Assembly: GCA_035512775.1 (NCBI GenBank)
Contig: DATKDI010000048.1
Location: forward strand, 1 to 64,000
DNA: 64,000 bases
Direction of reading: 5' to 3'
Origin: JAJNBA01 sp035512775
GTDB lineage: Bacteria; Actinomycetota; UBA4738; HRBIN12
Shown here: positions 8,959 through 17,966 of the stretch, piece by piece
Numbering within the stretch: the stretch's first letter is position 1
Layout of the letters: every line of letters starts with the position of its first letter
Translations under genes and position numbers: made by a program
The notes under the pieces: generated by a model
What the model saw: the letters and a program-made list of their open reading frames with translations, nothing else
Database searches by the model: none
Told to the model about the DNA's origin: nothing

Positions 8959-8987
8959 CGGTCCCGGGCCTTCGGCCCGGGACCGAA
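8957..8987 (+). terminator. Strong hairpin between the DUF348 remnant and ksgA
   Basis: A perfect 14-bp inverted repeat (left arm 8957-8970, right arm 8974-8987) with a TTC loop, GC-rich in the inner part, followed by CCGTTTCG. It would isolate ksgA from upstream transcription; ksgA has its own minus-10 just after it. Confidence 0.65.
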
Positions 8988-9015
8988 CCGTTTCGTACCT
9001 GACTACGCTCCGGCC

Positions 9016-9864
9016 GTGAACAGCGATGAGCGAGCCTCGTTCGGCGCAACCGCCTTGAGGGCGCTCGCCGAGCGGCACCAGATCCGGCCGAAGCGCTCGC
9101 TCGGGCAGCACTTCCTTATCGACCCCAATCTCGCGCGTGCGATCGCGACCGACGCAGGTGTGGGGCCGGGCGACCGGGTGGTGGAGATCGGCGCCGGCCT
9201 CGGCTCGCTCACTCGAGCGCTCGCCGAGGCCGGCGCCGACGTGCTCGCGGTCGAGGTGGACCCGTCGCTCATCCCCGCGCTCCAGGAATCGACCGCCGGA
9301 CTGGATCGCGTCCGCGTGCTGCACGCGGACGCGACCGATCGCGAGTGGCAGGAGGAGATCGAGGACGGCGACTGGGTGCTCGCCGCCAACCTCCCGTACA
9401 ACGTCGCGACACGCCTGGTGCTGGACACCCTCCGGAACGTGCCTCAGGTGCGTCGGCTGGTCGTGATGGTGCAGCGTGAGGTGGGGGAGCGCCTCGTCGC
9501 AGGCCCCGGCGAGGATCCGTACGGGATCCCTAGCGTCCGGGTCGCCTATCGGGCGGAAGGATCTCTCGTCCGCCGTGTCCCGCCGTCGGTGTTCTGGCCT
9601 CGCCCCAGGGTCGAGTCGGTGGTGGTCCGGCTGGTGCGCAGGGACGAGGCGCCGGTCGCGGTCGACGAGGAGCGCCTCTGGACCGTCGTGGACGCCGGGT
9701 TCGCGGAGCGGAGGAAAACGATGCGGAACGCACTCCGGCGGCTCGGCATCGACGGCGACGATGCTGATCGCGTCCTGGCGGGCGCTGCCGTCGACCCCTC
9801 GGCGCGGGCCGAGACCCTGTCGCTGGAGGACTTCGCACGGATCGCGGAGGCACTCCCGAAATGA
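9016..9864 (+). CDS. rsmA: 16S rRNA (A1518/A1519-N6)-dimethyltransferase
   Basis: A 282-residue KsgA/RsmA methyltransferase that dimethylates the two adjacent adenines near the 3' end of 16S rRNA. The family opening RPKRSLGQHFLIDPNL, SAM motif EIGAGLGSLTRALAEAG and catalytic motif NLPYNVAT are all intact. GTG 9016 is chosen because TACGCT ends 6 nt upstream, and the frame before it encodes the DUF348 remnant and the terminator. The stop overlaps the ispE start (ATGA), so the two are co-translated. Confidence 0.93.
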   Translation: MNSDERASFGATALRALAERHQIRPKRSLGQHFLIDPNLARAIATDAGVGPGDRVVEIGAGLGSLTRALAEAGADVLAVEVDPSLIPALQESTAGLDRVRVLHADATDREWQEEIEDGDWVLAANLPYNVATRLVLDTLRNVPQVRRLVVMVQREVGERLVAGPGEDPYGIPSVRVAYRAEGSLVRRVPPSVFWPRPRVESVVVRLVRRDEAPVAVDEERLWTVVDAGFAERRKTMRNALRRLGIDGDDADRVLAGAAVDPSARAETLSLEDFARIAEALPK

Positions 9865-10754
9865 CGGCGCTCGGTGCACCGGCGTACGCGAAGGTGAACG
9901 TGTTCCTGCGCGTCCTCGGGCGCCGCGACGACGGTTACCACGACATCGAGACGCTCCTCCTCCCGATCTCGTTCGCGGACCACGTGACCGTGGAGCCCGC
10001 GGGAGAGCTGACGCTTTCCCTCGACGGGCCTGCCGCCGCAGATGTCCCACGGGACGACACGAACCTCGCGCTCCGCGCGGCTCGCCTCTTGGCGGCCGAG
10101 GCCGGCGGAGAGGGTCCCCCGGGCGCACGGATCACGATCGAGAAGCGGATCCCGACCGCCGCCGGCCTCGGCGGCGGTTCGGCCGACGCCGCCGCGACCT
10201 TCCTGTTGCTCGACTCGCTTTGGGGAACGGGACTGGGTCGCGACGGGCTCGTCCGCCTGGCTGCCCAGGTCGGTTCGGACGTCCCCGCGTTGCTCCTGGG
10301 GGAGCCTGCCTACTGCCGTGGTCGTGGCGAGGTCGTAGAGCCGGTGCTCTTACAGACGACGACATGGGTCGTGAAGCCCTTCGCCTTCGGTGTGTCCTCC
10401 GCAGATGCCTATGCGTGGTGGGACGACGCTGCGGGGACGGGCCCCGATCCGGGAGCCCTGATCGCCGCGGCGGAGGCAGGCAACGACGAGCTCCTCGGAA
10501 GTGCCCTTTTCAACGATCTCCAGGGGCCCGTCGCCGCACACCATCCCGAGATCGCGGAGACGATCGCGGCGTTCACCGAGGCCGGTGCTCGCGGTGCCGT
10601 GATGAGTGGCTCGGGCCCGACCGTGGTCGCCCTGTGCTCGTTCGCGTCGGCCCAGGATGTCGCCGACGCCGTCCCCGGGTCGTTCGTCGTGGACGCGCCT
10701 CCGAGGCCACCGATGCCTGCGAGAATCGCCGATGAACCCTCCGGGGTGGTCTAA
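9861..10754 (+). CDS. ispE: 4-diphosphocytidyl-2-C-methyl-D-erythritol kinase
   Basis: A 297-residue GHMP kinase that phosphorylates CDP-methylerythritol in the MEP isoprenoid pathway. AYAKVNVFLRVLGRRDDGYH is the substrate-binding opening; PTAAGLGGGSADAAA is the glycine-rich ATP loop; a late GAVMSGSGPT is GHMP motif 3. It overlaps rsmA by 4 nt. Its last five codons, including the stop, lie inside the tRNA-Gln gene, so the tRNA 5' end must be processed out of or initiated within the ispE transcript. Confidence 0.93.
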   Translation: MTALGAPAYAKVNVFLRVLGRRDDGYHDIETLLLPISFADHVTVEPAGELTLSLDGPAAADVPRDDTNLALRAARLLAAEAGGEGPPGARITIEKRIPTAAGLGGGSADAAATFLLLDSLWGTGLGRDGLVRLAAQVGSDVPALLLGEPAYCRGRGEVVEPVLLQTTTWVVKPFAFGVSSADAYAWWDDAAGTGPDPGALIAAAEAGNDELLGSALFNDLQGPVAAHHPEIAETIAAFTEAGARGAVMSGSGPTVVALCSFASAQDVADAVPGSFVVDAPPRPPMPARIADEPSGVV

Positions 10755-10813
10755 CGGCAAGACACGGGCCTTTGGAGCCTGGTATGGAGGTTCGACTCCT
10801 CCCCCCGGAACCA
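10740..10813 (+). tRNA. tRNA-Gln (anticodon TTG)
   Basis: Cloverleaf read by eye: acceptor TCCGGGG pairs with CCCCGGA, the anticodon loop is CTTTGGA with TTG at the anticodon, the T-loop is TTCGACT, and the CCA end is encoded (10811-10813). The 5' 15 nt overlap the end of ispE. A tRNA-Gln ahead of glmU is also found in Mycobacterium. Confidence 0.93.
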
Positions 10814-10868
10814 AGCGGTGCCTCCGGTCGGCTTTACGGCAGTCGCCCTTGTGCTTGACACTGCCTCC

Positions 10869-13800
10869 GTGCAGACGTGTGCGTCGTGCGGTACATCGAA
10901 TCCAGACCCCGCGAGGTTCTGTAACGCCTGCGGCGAGCGACTTGCGTCGCTCGAAGCGCCGCCCCGTCGACGCATCGTGGCCGCCCTCTTCTGCGATCTG
11001 GTCGGTTCCACGGAACTCGCCGAACGAACGGACCCGGAGGTCCTGCGACGCATCTTTGACCGCTACTTCGAAGCGATGCGCGGATCGATCGAGCGGCACG
11101 GCGGCACCGTCGAGAAGTTCATCGGCGACGCGGTCGTCGGTACGTTCGGGATCCCGACCGCGCACGAGGATGACGCACTCCGAGCCGTGCGGGCGGCGCT
11201 GGAGATGCGATCCGCCGCCGCCGACCTCGACCGCGAGATCGGTGGTCGCGATCGGCGGATCCGGGTCCGCATCGCGGTCGATGCGGGAGAGACGTTCGCT
11301 GACGACGTCGCCGCGGTCGAGGGCCGGATCGCCGGTGATGTCTTCAACACCGCGGCGCGGCTTCAATCGACGGCGCATGCCGGCGACGTCCTGATCTCTG
11401 CCGCGGCTGAGCGGCTCTCGCGAGGCCATCTACGAACCGAGCCGGTGGGGCCACACCGGTTGAAGGGCAAAGCCGAACCGGTCCAGGTCCTTCGCGTCCT
11501 CGGCGTTCGCGAGGCGCCGCCTCCGCCACAGACGCCGTTCGTCGGCCGATCGCGCGCCATGACCATGCTCGAGCAGGCGTTGGGGGACGCCCTCGAAGGC
11601 GAGGCGTGCGTCCTCGTCACGGTCCTCGCTCCGCCTGGGGTGGGCAAGTCCAGACTGGGCGAGGCCTTCGCGGATGTCGTCCGAGGCCGCGCTCGCGTCC
11701 TCGTCGCACAGACGCCATCGTACGGAGAGGGCGTCACATTCTCGCCGCTCATCGAGCTCCTCACGACCGCCGCCGACGTCCCGGCCGCCGACGCCGAGGC
11801 AGTTGCATCCGCGCTTCGAGGACGTCTCGTCGCCGAACCGGACGGATCGGCAGTTGCGGATCGACTCGCGCAGGTCCTCGGCGTGCATGAAGCGCTGGCG
11901 GCCGATGCGTCGTGGGCCGTCCGCCGCCTCCTCGAAGTGCTTTCCGCTGACCAACCGCTCGTCGTGATCCTCGATGACGCGCACTGGGCGGAGGAGCCGA
12001 TGCTCGACATCGTCGAGTCCGTCGTCGATCGGTTCCATGGTCCACTTCTCGTGCTCTGTCTCGCGCGGCCCGAGCTGCTCGACCGCCGACCGACATGGGC
12101 GGCGGGGAAGCCTCGCACCGTCACGACGACTCTCCCGCCGCTCGCGCGCTCCGACACCCGACGGCTTGCAGAGGCATTACTTGCGGACGCACCCGAGCCC
12201 GTGATCGATCGCGTGTGCGAAACGGCCGAGGGAAATCCGCTGTTCCTCGAACAGCTCGCGGCGATGCTCAGCGACCGCGGATCCCTCGTCGACGGTCGAT
12301 GGCGCGGCGCCAGCGATGGCGAGGTCGAGATCCCCTCGACCGTGCAGGCGCTCTTGGCGGCACGCGTGGACGCCCTCGATGCCCCAGCGCGAACGATCTT
12401 GGAGCACGCGTCGGTCGAGGGCCGCCGCTTCCGCATCGCCGCGGTTCGTGCACTCGGCGACGTCCCCGCGGAGACGGCGCTCGATCGCGGGCTGCTGACG
12501 CTCGAACGCCGCGGGCTCATCGACGCCGAGGACGAGGCGGCGGGTCGGTGGCGATTCGCTCACGCTCTGATCGCGGAAACGGCATATCGCGGCATCTCGA
12601 AGGAGCTTCGAGCCGCGCTCCACGAACGGCTCGCCGCGTGGCTTCTCTCCGAGGATGCCGGTCAGCCAGACGTTGATGAATCGGCCGCCCGCCACCTTGA
12701 GCGCGCGTTCCACCTGCGCGAGGAGCTGGGCATCCGTGACGAGTCCTCACGTGCGCTCGCGGAGCAGGCTGGGCTGCTGTTCGCCGACGCGGGATCGCGC
12801 GCGTTCGCCGGCGTGGATCTGATCGCGGCGCGCGACCTCCTGGGCCGCGCGGCGCGCTTGCTGCCGACGGAGTCGTCCCGGCGGCTCGACCTGCTCCCGA
12901 GCCTCGGCGTTGCGCTCACCGAGACCGGGCGGCCCGACGAGACGGAGGCGTTGCTCGTCACCGCGATGGACCAGGCGCGCTCCGCCGGATCCGAGGGTGC
13001 CGCGCTGAGGGCGAGGATCCAGCTGTTGGCGAACCGCGTGTACCGCTCACCAACCCAGCCCGAGATCGAAGCGGCGGCGGTCGAGGCGCATGCGGCGGCG
13101 GAGGCGCTCGAGGCGCTCGGTGATGGCGTCGGGCTCGCCGAGGCGGCGATCGCGATCGAGTATCTCGGATGGATGCGCGGTGACCTCGAGGAGCATCGCC
13201 TGTGGGGGATGCGGGCCGTGCGCCACGGTCTCGCGGCAGGGCGGCCGCGCGAGGCAGCACAGGGGGTGGCCGACGCCGTCCTCGCGACGGCCTACGGACG
13301 GGTGCCTTTCGACGGCTTCCTTGAGGTGGCGAAAGAGTTCGAAGCGATCGCCGAGCATCCGTTGACCGCGGGCGCATCGGCGGCATTGCGTGCGATGGCA
13401 GCGTTGGGCGCCGGGGACGACGACACCTTCGAGCGGCAGGAGCGGGCGCGGCGCGAGGTGCTCGAGCGACACGGTCTGCCATGGCTTGCGGCCGCGCACG
13501 GGCTCGTGATCGCGGCCCTCGAAACGTGGACGGGGCGGGCCGAAGTGGCCGAGCAGCGGTTGCTGGAGGCACGCGAGGTGCTATCGGCTGCCGGCGATGT
13601 CTGGTGGCTCGGTACGATCGACTCCCTTCTGTGCAGGGCCCTGGCGGCACAAGGCCGGCATCGCGAGTTCCTGACGCACGCCGACGCGTTCGAGGCCTCC
13701 GACCTGGTCCCCGATCGCGACACGCTGGTGCGGCGACCGCTGGTGCGCGCCCGAGCGCTCCTCATACGGGGCTCGACCGCCGACGCCGAGGACGCGGCGC

Positions 13801-13997
13801 GCAGAGCGCTCGCCGCCGTTGAGGGATCGGATCTCATCCTCTCGTATGCGGAGGCAGACCTGATGCTCGCGGACGTCCTCGAGGCGCGCGGTCGTGGCCA
13901 GGATGCCGCGGCCGCCCGCGAGCACGCCGTGAGTCTCCTGGAAGCGAAGCGGTTCCGGGGCGCACTGGAGCATCTCGCTAGCTCTGAAGTCGGGTAG
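10869..13997 (+). CDS. Zinc-ribbon / class III nucleotide cyclase / ATPase / TPR regulator
   Basis: A 1042-residue multidomain protein. Residues 4-22 form a zinc ribbon (CASC ... CNAC). Residues about 35-200 are a class III adenylate/guanylate cyclase with both metal aspartates (FCDLVGST, FIGDAV) and the transition-state Asn/Arg in VFNTAARL, so it looks active. A STAND-type ATPase follows, with Walker A PPGVGKSR (about 257) and Walker B VVILDDAHW. The C-terminal half is helical TPR-like. GTG 10869 opens directly at the zinc ribbon, as in the paralogue at 34352-37549; GTG 10818 is an alternative. It probably couples ligand or protein sensing to cAMP synthesis. Confidence 0.82.
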   Translation: MQTCASCGTSNPDPARFCNACGERLASLEAPPRRRIVAALFCDLVGSTELAERTDPEVLRRIFDRYFEAMRGSIERHGGTVEKFIGDAVVGTFGIPTAHEDDALRAVRAALEMRSAAADLDREIGGRDRRIRVRIAVDAGETFADDVAAVEGRIAGDVFNTAARLQSTAHAGDVLISAAAERLSRGHLRTEPVGPHRLKGKAEPVQVLRVLGVREAPPPPQTPFVGRSRAMTMLEQALGDALEGEACVLVTVLAPPGVGKSRLGEAFADVVRGRARVLVAQTPSYGEGVTFSPLIELLTTAADVPAADAEAVASALRGRLVAEPDGSAVADRLAQVLGVHEALAADASWAVRRLLEVLSADQPLVVILDDAHWAEEPMLDIVESVVDRFHGPLLVLCLARPELLDRRPTWAAGKPRTVTTTLPPLARSDTRRLAEALLADAPEPVIDRVCETAEGNPLFLEQLAAMLSDRGSLVDGRWRGASDGEVEIPSTVQALLAARVDALDAPARTILEHASVEGRRFRIAAVRALGDVPAETALDRGLLTLERRGLIDAEDEAAGRWRFAHALIAETAYRGISKELRAALHERLAAWLLSEDAGQPDVDESAARHLERAFHLREELGIRDESSRALAEQAGLLFADAGSRAFAGVDLIAARDLLGRAARLLPTESSRRLDLLPSLGVALTETGRPDETEALLVTAMDQARSAGSEGAALRARIQLLANRVYRSPTQPEIEAAAVEAHAAAEALEALGDGVGLAEAAIAIEYLGWMRGDLEEHRLWGMRAVRHGLAAGRPREAAQGVADAVLATAYGRVPFDGFLEVAKEFEAIAEHPLTAGASAALRAMAALGAGDDDTFERQERARREVLERHGLPWLAAAHGLVIAALETWTGRAEVAEQRLLEAREVLSAAGDVWWLGTIDSLLCRALAAQGRHREFLTHADAFEASDLVPDRDTLVRRPLVRARALLIRGSTADAEDAARRALAAVEGSDLILSYAEADLMLADVLEARGRGQDAAAAREHAVSLLEAKRFRGALEHLASSEVG

Positions 13998-14400
13998 CGT
14001 CCCAGCTACGCGAGGGCGTAGAGTCGCGCAGTCGACGAAGCCGCTTGCTGTCCCGTATCGGGAGGCGAGGCTCGGTGTGGGGACTGGGAAGGTGACTGCT
14101 TGTCCGGGAGCGACCTTGACGCCCGAGTCAAGCTCGCTGGGTCCGACGCGGCCGGCCAGCGGAGTAAGCACTCAAAGCCCGCCGAGCGAACGACACACGG
14201 TCTGCCACCTTGTCAAGTTCGGGCGGAGCGCAGAGCTTGACGAGCAGGTCAGCATGTGTCGGAGGCTCGGCCTATCCTCCCCCCGCACACTCCCCGTCAG
14301 CGTCCCGACCCTTGCGGCGCCACGCCTCGCGGCCGTATGGGACCATGGCCCCGCCCTTCCCCCCGATGCCCCGACGATCGACGAGGACTGAAGGACGGAC
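13998..14400 (+). other. Intergenic region upstream of glmU
   Basis: About 400 nt without a supportable gene. A small dyad (TCCCG TAT CGGGA) lies near 14050 and a TATCCT at 14273-14278 could be a minus-10, but no well-spaced minus-35 accompanies it. A GAAGGA ribosome site at about 14390 serves glmU. Confidence 0.4.
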
Positions 14401-15822
14401 GTGGGGACGACACCCAAGCGCACATCCCGCTCGCTCGCCGCCGTGGTGCTCGCTGCGGGCAAGGGCGAGCGCCTGAAGTCGGGCACCCCCAAGGTCCTCC
14501 ACCAGGTCTGCGGCCGACCCGTCCTGTGGCACACCCTCCAGGTCGTGCGCGCCGCGAAGCCTGAGCGCATCGTCGTGGTCGTCGGTCACGGCGCCGAGGA
14601 TGTTCGCGAGGCCGTCGAGTCGTGGGGGCTGAAGCCGGCCCCCGTCTTCGTGGAGCAGGCCGAGCAGCTCGGTACCGGCCATGCGGTTCAGCTCGCCGAG
14701 AAGGCCGTGGGTAAGGCGGACGATGTGCTCGTCGCCAACGGCGACTTCGACCCGATCACCACCCCCGACCTGAAGAAGCTCCTGGCCTCTCACCGGCGGA
14801 CCGCCGCGGCGGTCACGCTGGGATCGACGAACCTCGACCGGCCGGGCGGGTACGGCCGCGTCGTGCGAGAGGGCTCCCGGGTCGTTGACGTGATCGAAGG
14901 CCGCGACGCGCCGCCCGACGTCCGGAAGATCCACGAGGTGGCGACGAACTGGATCGCGTTCCGGCGCGACCTCCTCTACGCGACGCTGCCGCTCCTCGAC
15001 CGGGAGAACCGCCAGCGCGAGTACTACCTGAACCGGGCGATCTCGATCCTCCTCGACAAGGGAGAACGCGTCGACGCCGTCGTCTGCGACACCGGAGGCG
15101 TCCTGGGCGCCAACACGCGGGCCGGGCTCGCCGGGCTCGAGACGCTGATCCGGCGCCGCACGAACGAGTCGCACATGGCCGCCGGCACCCGCCTGATCGA
15201 TCCGGCCGCCACGTACATCGACGTCGACGTGCGCATCGGCAAGGACACCGTCGTCTACCCGAACACGTTCCTCGAGACCGGCGTCTGGATCGGCAAGGGG
15301 TGTGCGATCGGGCCCTCCGCCGCGATCGCCCGCTCGCGGATCGGGGACCGCTCGGTCGTGTGGTTCTCGGTCCTCGAGGATGCCCGGGTCGGCAAGGATT
15401 GCGAGGTGGGCCCGTTCGCCCGCCTGCGGCCCGGAGCGATCCTGGAGGATGGTGCCCTCGTGGGGAATTTCGTCGAGGTCAAGGGCTCCCGGATCGGCAA
15501 GCGTTCGAAGGCGAAGCACCTGACCTATATAGGGAACGCGGAGGTCGGGGCTGACGTGAACGTCGGCGCCGGGACCGTCTTCGTGAACTACGACGGCTAC
15601 GAGAAGCACACCACCGTGGTCGGCGACGGGGCGCGGATCGGGTCGGATACGATGTTGGTGGCGCCTGTCAAAGTCGGCAAGGGCGCCGTGACGGGGGCAG
15701 GTTCCGTGATCACGAAGGACGTGCCGGCCGGCGCGCTCGCGGTCGAGCGGGTAGACCAGAAGACCGTGAAGGGCTACCGGAAGCGGGCCGACGAGAAGCA
15801 CGGCTCGAAGGGGAAGCGGTAG
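14401..15822 (+). CDS. glmU: Bifunctional UDP-N-acetylglucosamine pyrophosphorylase / GlcN-1-P acetyltransferase
   Basis: A 473-residue enzyme making UDP-GlcNAc for peptidoglycan. The N-terminal nucleotidyltransferase shows AAGKGERLKSGTPKVLHQVC (uridyltransferase loop) and a metal Asp in NGDFDP. The C-terminal half is a left-handed beta helix of hexapeptide repeats (IGKDTVVYPNTFLE, GKDCEVGPFARLRPGA) ending in the acetyl-CoA site. GTG 14401 has GAAGGA upstream. prs begins 11 nt after its stop, so the pair is an operon, as in other actinobacteria. Confidence 0.95.
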   Translation: MGTTPKRTSRSLAAVVLAAGKGERLKSGTPKVLHQVCGRPVLWHTLQVVRAAKPERIVVVVGHGAEDVREAVESWGLKPAPVFVEQAEQLGTGHAVQLAEKAVGKADDVLVANGDFDPITTPDLKKLLASHRRTAAAVTLGSTNLDRPGGYGRVVREGSRVVDVIEGRDAPPDVRKIHEVATNWIAFRRDLLYATLPLLDRENRQREYYLNRAISILLDKGERVDAVVCDTGGVLGANTRAGLAGLETLIRRRTNESHMAAGTRLIDPAATYIDVDVRIGKDTVVYPNTFLETGVWIGKGCAIGPSAAIARSRIGDRSVVWFSVLEDARVGKDCEVGPFARLRPGAILEDGALVGNFVEVKGSRIGKRSKAKHLTYIGNAEVGADVNVGAGTVFVNYDGYEKHTTVVGDGARIGSDTMLVAPVKVGKGAVTGAGSVITKDVPAGALAVERVDQKTVKGYRKRADEKHGSKGKR

Positions 15823-15832
15823 GGGGGCGACC

Positions 15833-16813
15833 GTGGAGATCATCACCAAGAAGCGGATGATGCTGTTCTCCGGCACGATCCATCCGGCGCTCGGCAGCGA
15901 GATCGCCGACAACCTCGGCATCCCCGTGAGCCACAGCGAGCTCCGGCGCTTCGCATCGGGAGAGATCTACTTCCGTTCCGAGGAGAGCGTGCGCGGAGCC
16001 GACGTCTTCGTCGTGCAGTCGCACTACGAGCCGGTGAACGAGGCGTTGATGGAGCAGCTGATCATCATCGACGCGATGAAGCGCGCGTCCGCCAAGCGGA
16101 TCAACGCCGTGATCCCGTACTACGGGTACTCGCGGCAGGACCACAAGGCGCTCTCCCGGGAGCCGATCAGTGCCAAGCTGGTGGCCGACCTGCTCTCGAC
16201 GGCCGGCGCCGACCGCGTGATCTCGGTCGACCTCCATTCCGGACAGATCCAGGGCTACTTCGATTTCCCGTTCGACCACCTGACGGCCCTCCCCATCCTG
16301 GCCGACTACTTCAAGGACGAGCTGGGGCTGCACGGCGACAACCTCGTGGTGGTGGCTCCGGACGCCGGGCGGATCAAGACCTCGGAGAAACTCCGCGAGT
16401 ACCTCCACGCCGACCTGGCCTTCCTCTACAAGCGCCGTTCACGGAAGGAGGCCCACAAGATCGAGGAGATGGCGGTGGTCGGTGAGGTCGAAGGCCGGCC
16501 GTGCGTGATCGTCGACGACATGATCGACACGGCCGCCACGATCTCGAAGGGCGTTCAGGTGCTCGCGGAGATGGGGGCGGGTCCGATCTTCGTCGGCGCG
16601 ACCCACGGTCTGTTCAGTGGCAAGGCTCGCCAGTTGCTTGAGGAAGCCCCGATCGAGCAGGTGGTCGTCACGAACACGGTGCCGATCACCGAGGAGCGGA
16701 CCTTCGCGAAGCTGAAGGTGCTGTCGATCGCGCCGCTCATCGCGAACGGTCTGCGCGCGGTGTTCGAGGACTCCTCGGTCTCCGAGATCTTCGGCGGCGA
16801 CAACCAGGTCTAG
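15833..16813 (+). CDS. prs: Ribose-phosphate pyrophosphokinase
   Basis: A 326-residue PRPP synthase supplying phosphoribosyl pyrophosphate for purine, pyrimidine, His and Trp synthesis. SRQDHKALSREPISAKLVAD contains the ATP-binding flexible region, VVAPDAGRIKTSEKL the metal site, and VIVDDMIDTAATISKG the ribose-5-phosphate loop. GTG 15833 follows glmU closely. Full family length, no oddities. A decayed gene abuts its stop on the opposite strand. Confidence 0.95.
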   Translation: MEIITKKRMMLFSGTIHPALGSEIADNLGIPVSHSELRRFASGEIYFRSEESVRGADVFVVQSHYEPVNEALMEQLIIIDAMKRASAKRINAVIPYYGYSRQDHKALSREPISAKLVADLLSTAGADRVISVDLHSGQIQGYFDFPFDHLTALPILADYFKDELGLHGDNLVVVAPDAGRIKTSEKLREYLHADLAFLYKRRSRKEAHKIEEMAVVGEVEGRPCVIVDDMIDTAATISKGVQVLAEMGAGPIFVGATHGLFSGKARQLLEEAPIEQVVVTNTVPITEERTFAKLKVLSIAPLIANGLRAVFEDSSVSEIFGGDNQV

Positions 16814-16814
16814 C

Positions 16815-17140
16815 CGACCGGAAGCCCGAGCGGCCGGAGATCCTCGGGTCCCGCATCTGCGTGTACGCGAAGCGGTCGCCGATGTCGTTCCGCGCGTACC
16901 TGTTCATCCGCCTTTCGTTCCAGGGCTCGATCCCGCAGTCGTAGCAGTGGGGGATGTCTTCGGGCAGGCGGTCGGGTGGAGGCGTGGGCGGACGCAGCTC
17001 GTCGCCGTCGTACCCCTCCGTGACGCCGTCCACACCAAAAACCGGCCGAACAGGTGATCCGTCGTCCGATTCTCCTTGATGACGAACACGACGTGTTTGA
17101 TCGGCCATCGCGTCTCGAACGCCGAGCCGTCGGTGCGTGC
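16815..17140 (-). pseudogene. Fragment of a phosphoesterase-family (acid phosphatase / phospholipase C-like) gene
   Basis: Reading the minus strand, one frame gives WPIKHVVFVIKENRTTDHLFG, the N-terminal catalytic block of the phosphoesterase family (usually IKHVVVI-KENR-FD--FG). After a run of five A/T at 17037-17041 the frame shifts and continues as GVDGVTEGYDG, then PHCYDCGIEPWNERRMNRY. Only about 110 residues of an expected 400 or more remain; there is no signal peptide, and the fragment ends at the prs stop. Both the frameshift and the truncation indicate a dead gene. Confidence 0.65.
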
Positions 17141-17161
17141 CGGTCGATGCACGACCGCTGG

Positions 17162-17167
17162 TACGAT
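17162..17167 (+). promoter_or_regulatory. Minus-10 element for rplY
   Basis: TACGAT here is the core of a 16-nt string (17160-17175) that also occurs at 6028-6043 upstream of metG. It would start transcription near 17175, giving rplY a leader of about 33 nt containing AAGGA. Confidence 0.4.
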
Positions 17168-17207
17168 GACCGGCCGCATCGCCTTCGAAAAGGACCTCTG
17201 ACCTGCC

Positions 17208-17963
17208 ATGGAAGCCATCCTTCACGCCGAACCTCGCACCGAGAAGGGCAAGGGCCCCGCACGACGTCTGCGGGCCAGCGGACGTGTCCCCGCGACCCTC
17301 TACGGCGCCGGTGTGGACGCCACGTCGATCCACGTGAGCGCCCTCGACCTCCTTCACGTCTTCCACGCGATGGGCCAGGCGAGCGTCCTGGTCGACCTGA
17401 AGCTCGACGGCCACGAGTACCTCACGATCGCTCGTGAGATCCAGCGCGACCTGATCCACAACCGATTCATCCACATCGACTTCATGGCGGTGCGGCGCGA
17501 CGAGAAGATCACCGTGAACATCGAGCTCCACGAGATCGGCGATTCGGTAGGCGTGCACGCCGGCGGCGTCATCGAGCACCACCTCCGCGAAGTGGAGATC
17601 GAGAGCCTGCCGGCCAACGTCCCCCAGCGGATCGAATTCGACATCACGTCGTTGAAGATCGGTGATTCCCTCCGCGTGGGAGACCTCACGCCGCCCGAGG
17701 GCGTCGAGTTCCTGACCGACCCCGACACGATGGTGCTCGCGGTCGTGGAGCCCGCGATGATGGACACCGAGCTCGATCTTGCCGTGGCAGGCGAGGAAGC
17801 CCCGGAGGCGGCGCCGGAGGAGGCTGCCGCCGAGGGCGAGGTTCCCGAGGGCGAAGAGGGCGAGGAAGGCGAGTCCGCCGAGGGCGAGGGTGGCGAGGGC
17901 GCCGGATCCGAGGGTGGAGCCGAAGGCGAGTCCAAGGCCCCCGAGGGGGACGGCGAGAGCTAG
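17208..17963 (+). CDS. rplY: 50S ribosomal protein bL25 (Ctc/TL5 type, long form)
   Basis: A 251-residue bL25 that binds 5S rRNA. The N-terminal RNA-binding domain (EKGKGPARRLRASGRVPATL, residues about 12-31) is followed by the CTC beta domain (NIELHEIGDSVGVHAGGVIE). Residues after about 190 form a long Glu/Gly-rich acidic tail, a feature of the Ctc form. Length slightly exceeds the typical 200-220 because of the tail. It is followed by pth 3 nt downstream, the conserved rplY-pth pair. Confidence 0.93.
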   Translation: MEAILHAEPRTEKGKGPARRLRASGRVPATLYGAGVDATSIHVSALDLLHVFHAMGQASVLVDLKLDGHEYLTIAREIQRDLIHNRFIHIDFMAVRRDEKITVNIELHEIGDSVGVHAGGVIEHHLREVEIESLPANVPQRIEFDITSLKIGDSLRVGDLTPPEGVEFLTDPDTMVLAVVEPAMMDTELDLAVAGEEAPEAAPEEAAAEGEVPEGEEGEEGESAEGEGGEGAGSEGGAEGESKAPEGDGES

Positions 17964-17966
17964 CCG

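Noticed and set aside
10855..10860. TTGACA as a minus-35 for the first cyclase gene
   Set aside because: No minus-10-like hexamer lies 16-19 nt downstream, and the gene would start before transcription began.
17770..17960. Acidic Glu/Gly-rich repeats as a separate element
   Set aside because: They are the in-frame low-complexity tail of bL25, known for the Ctc form.
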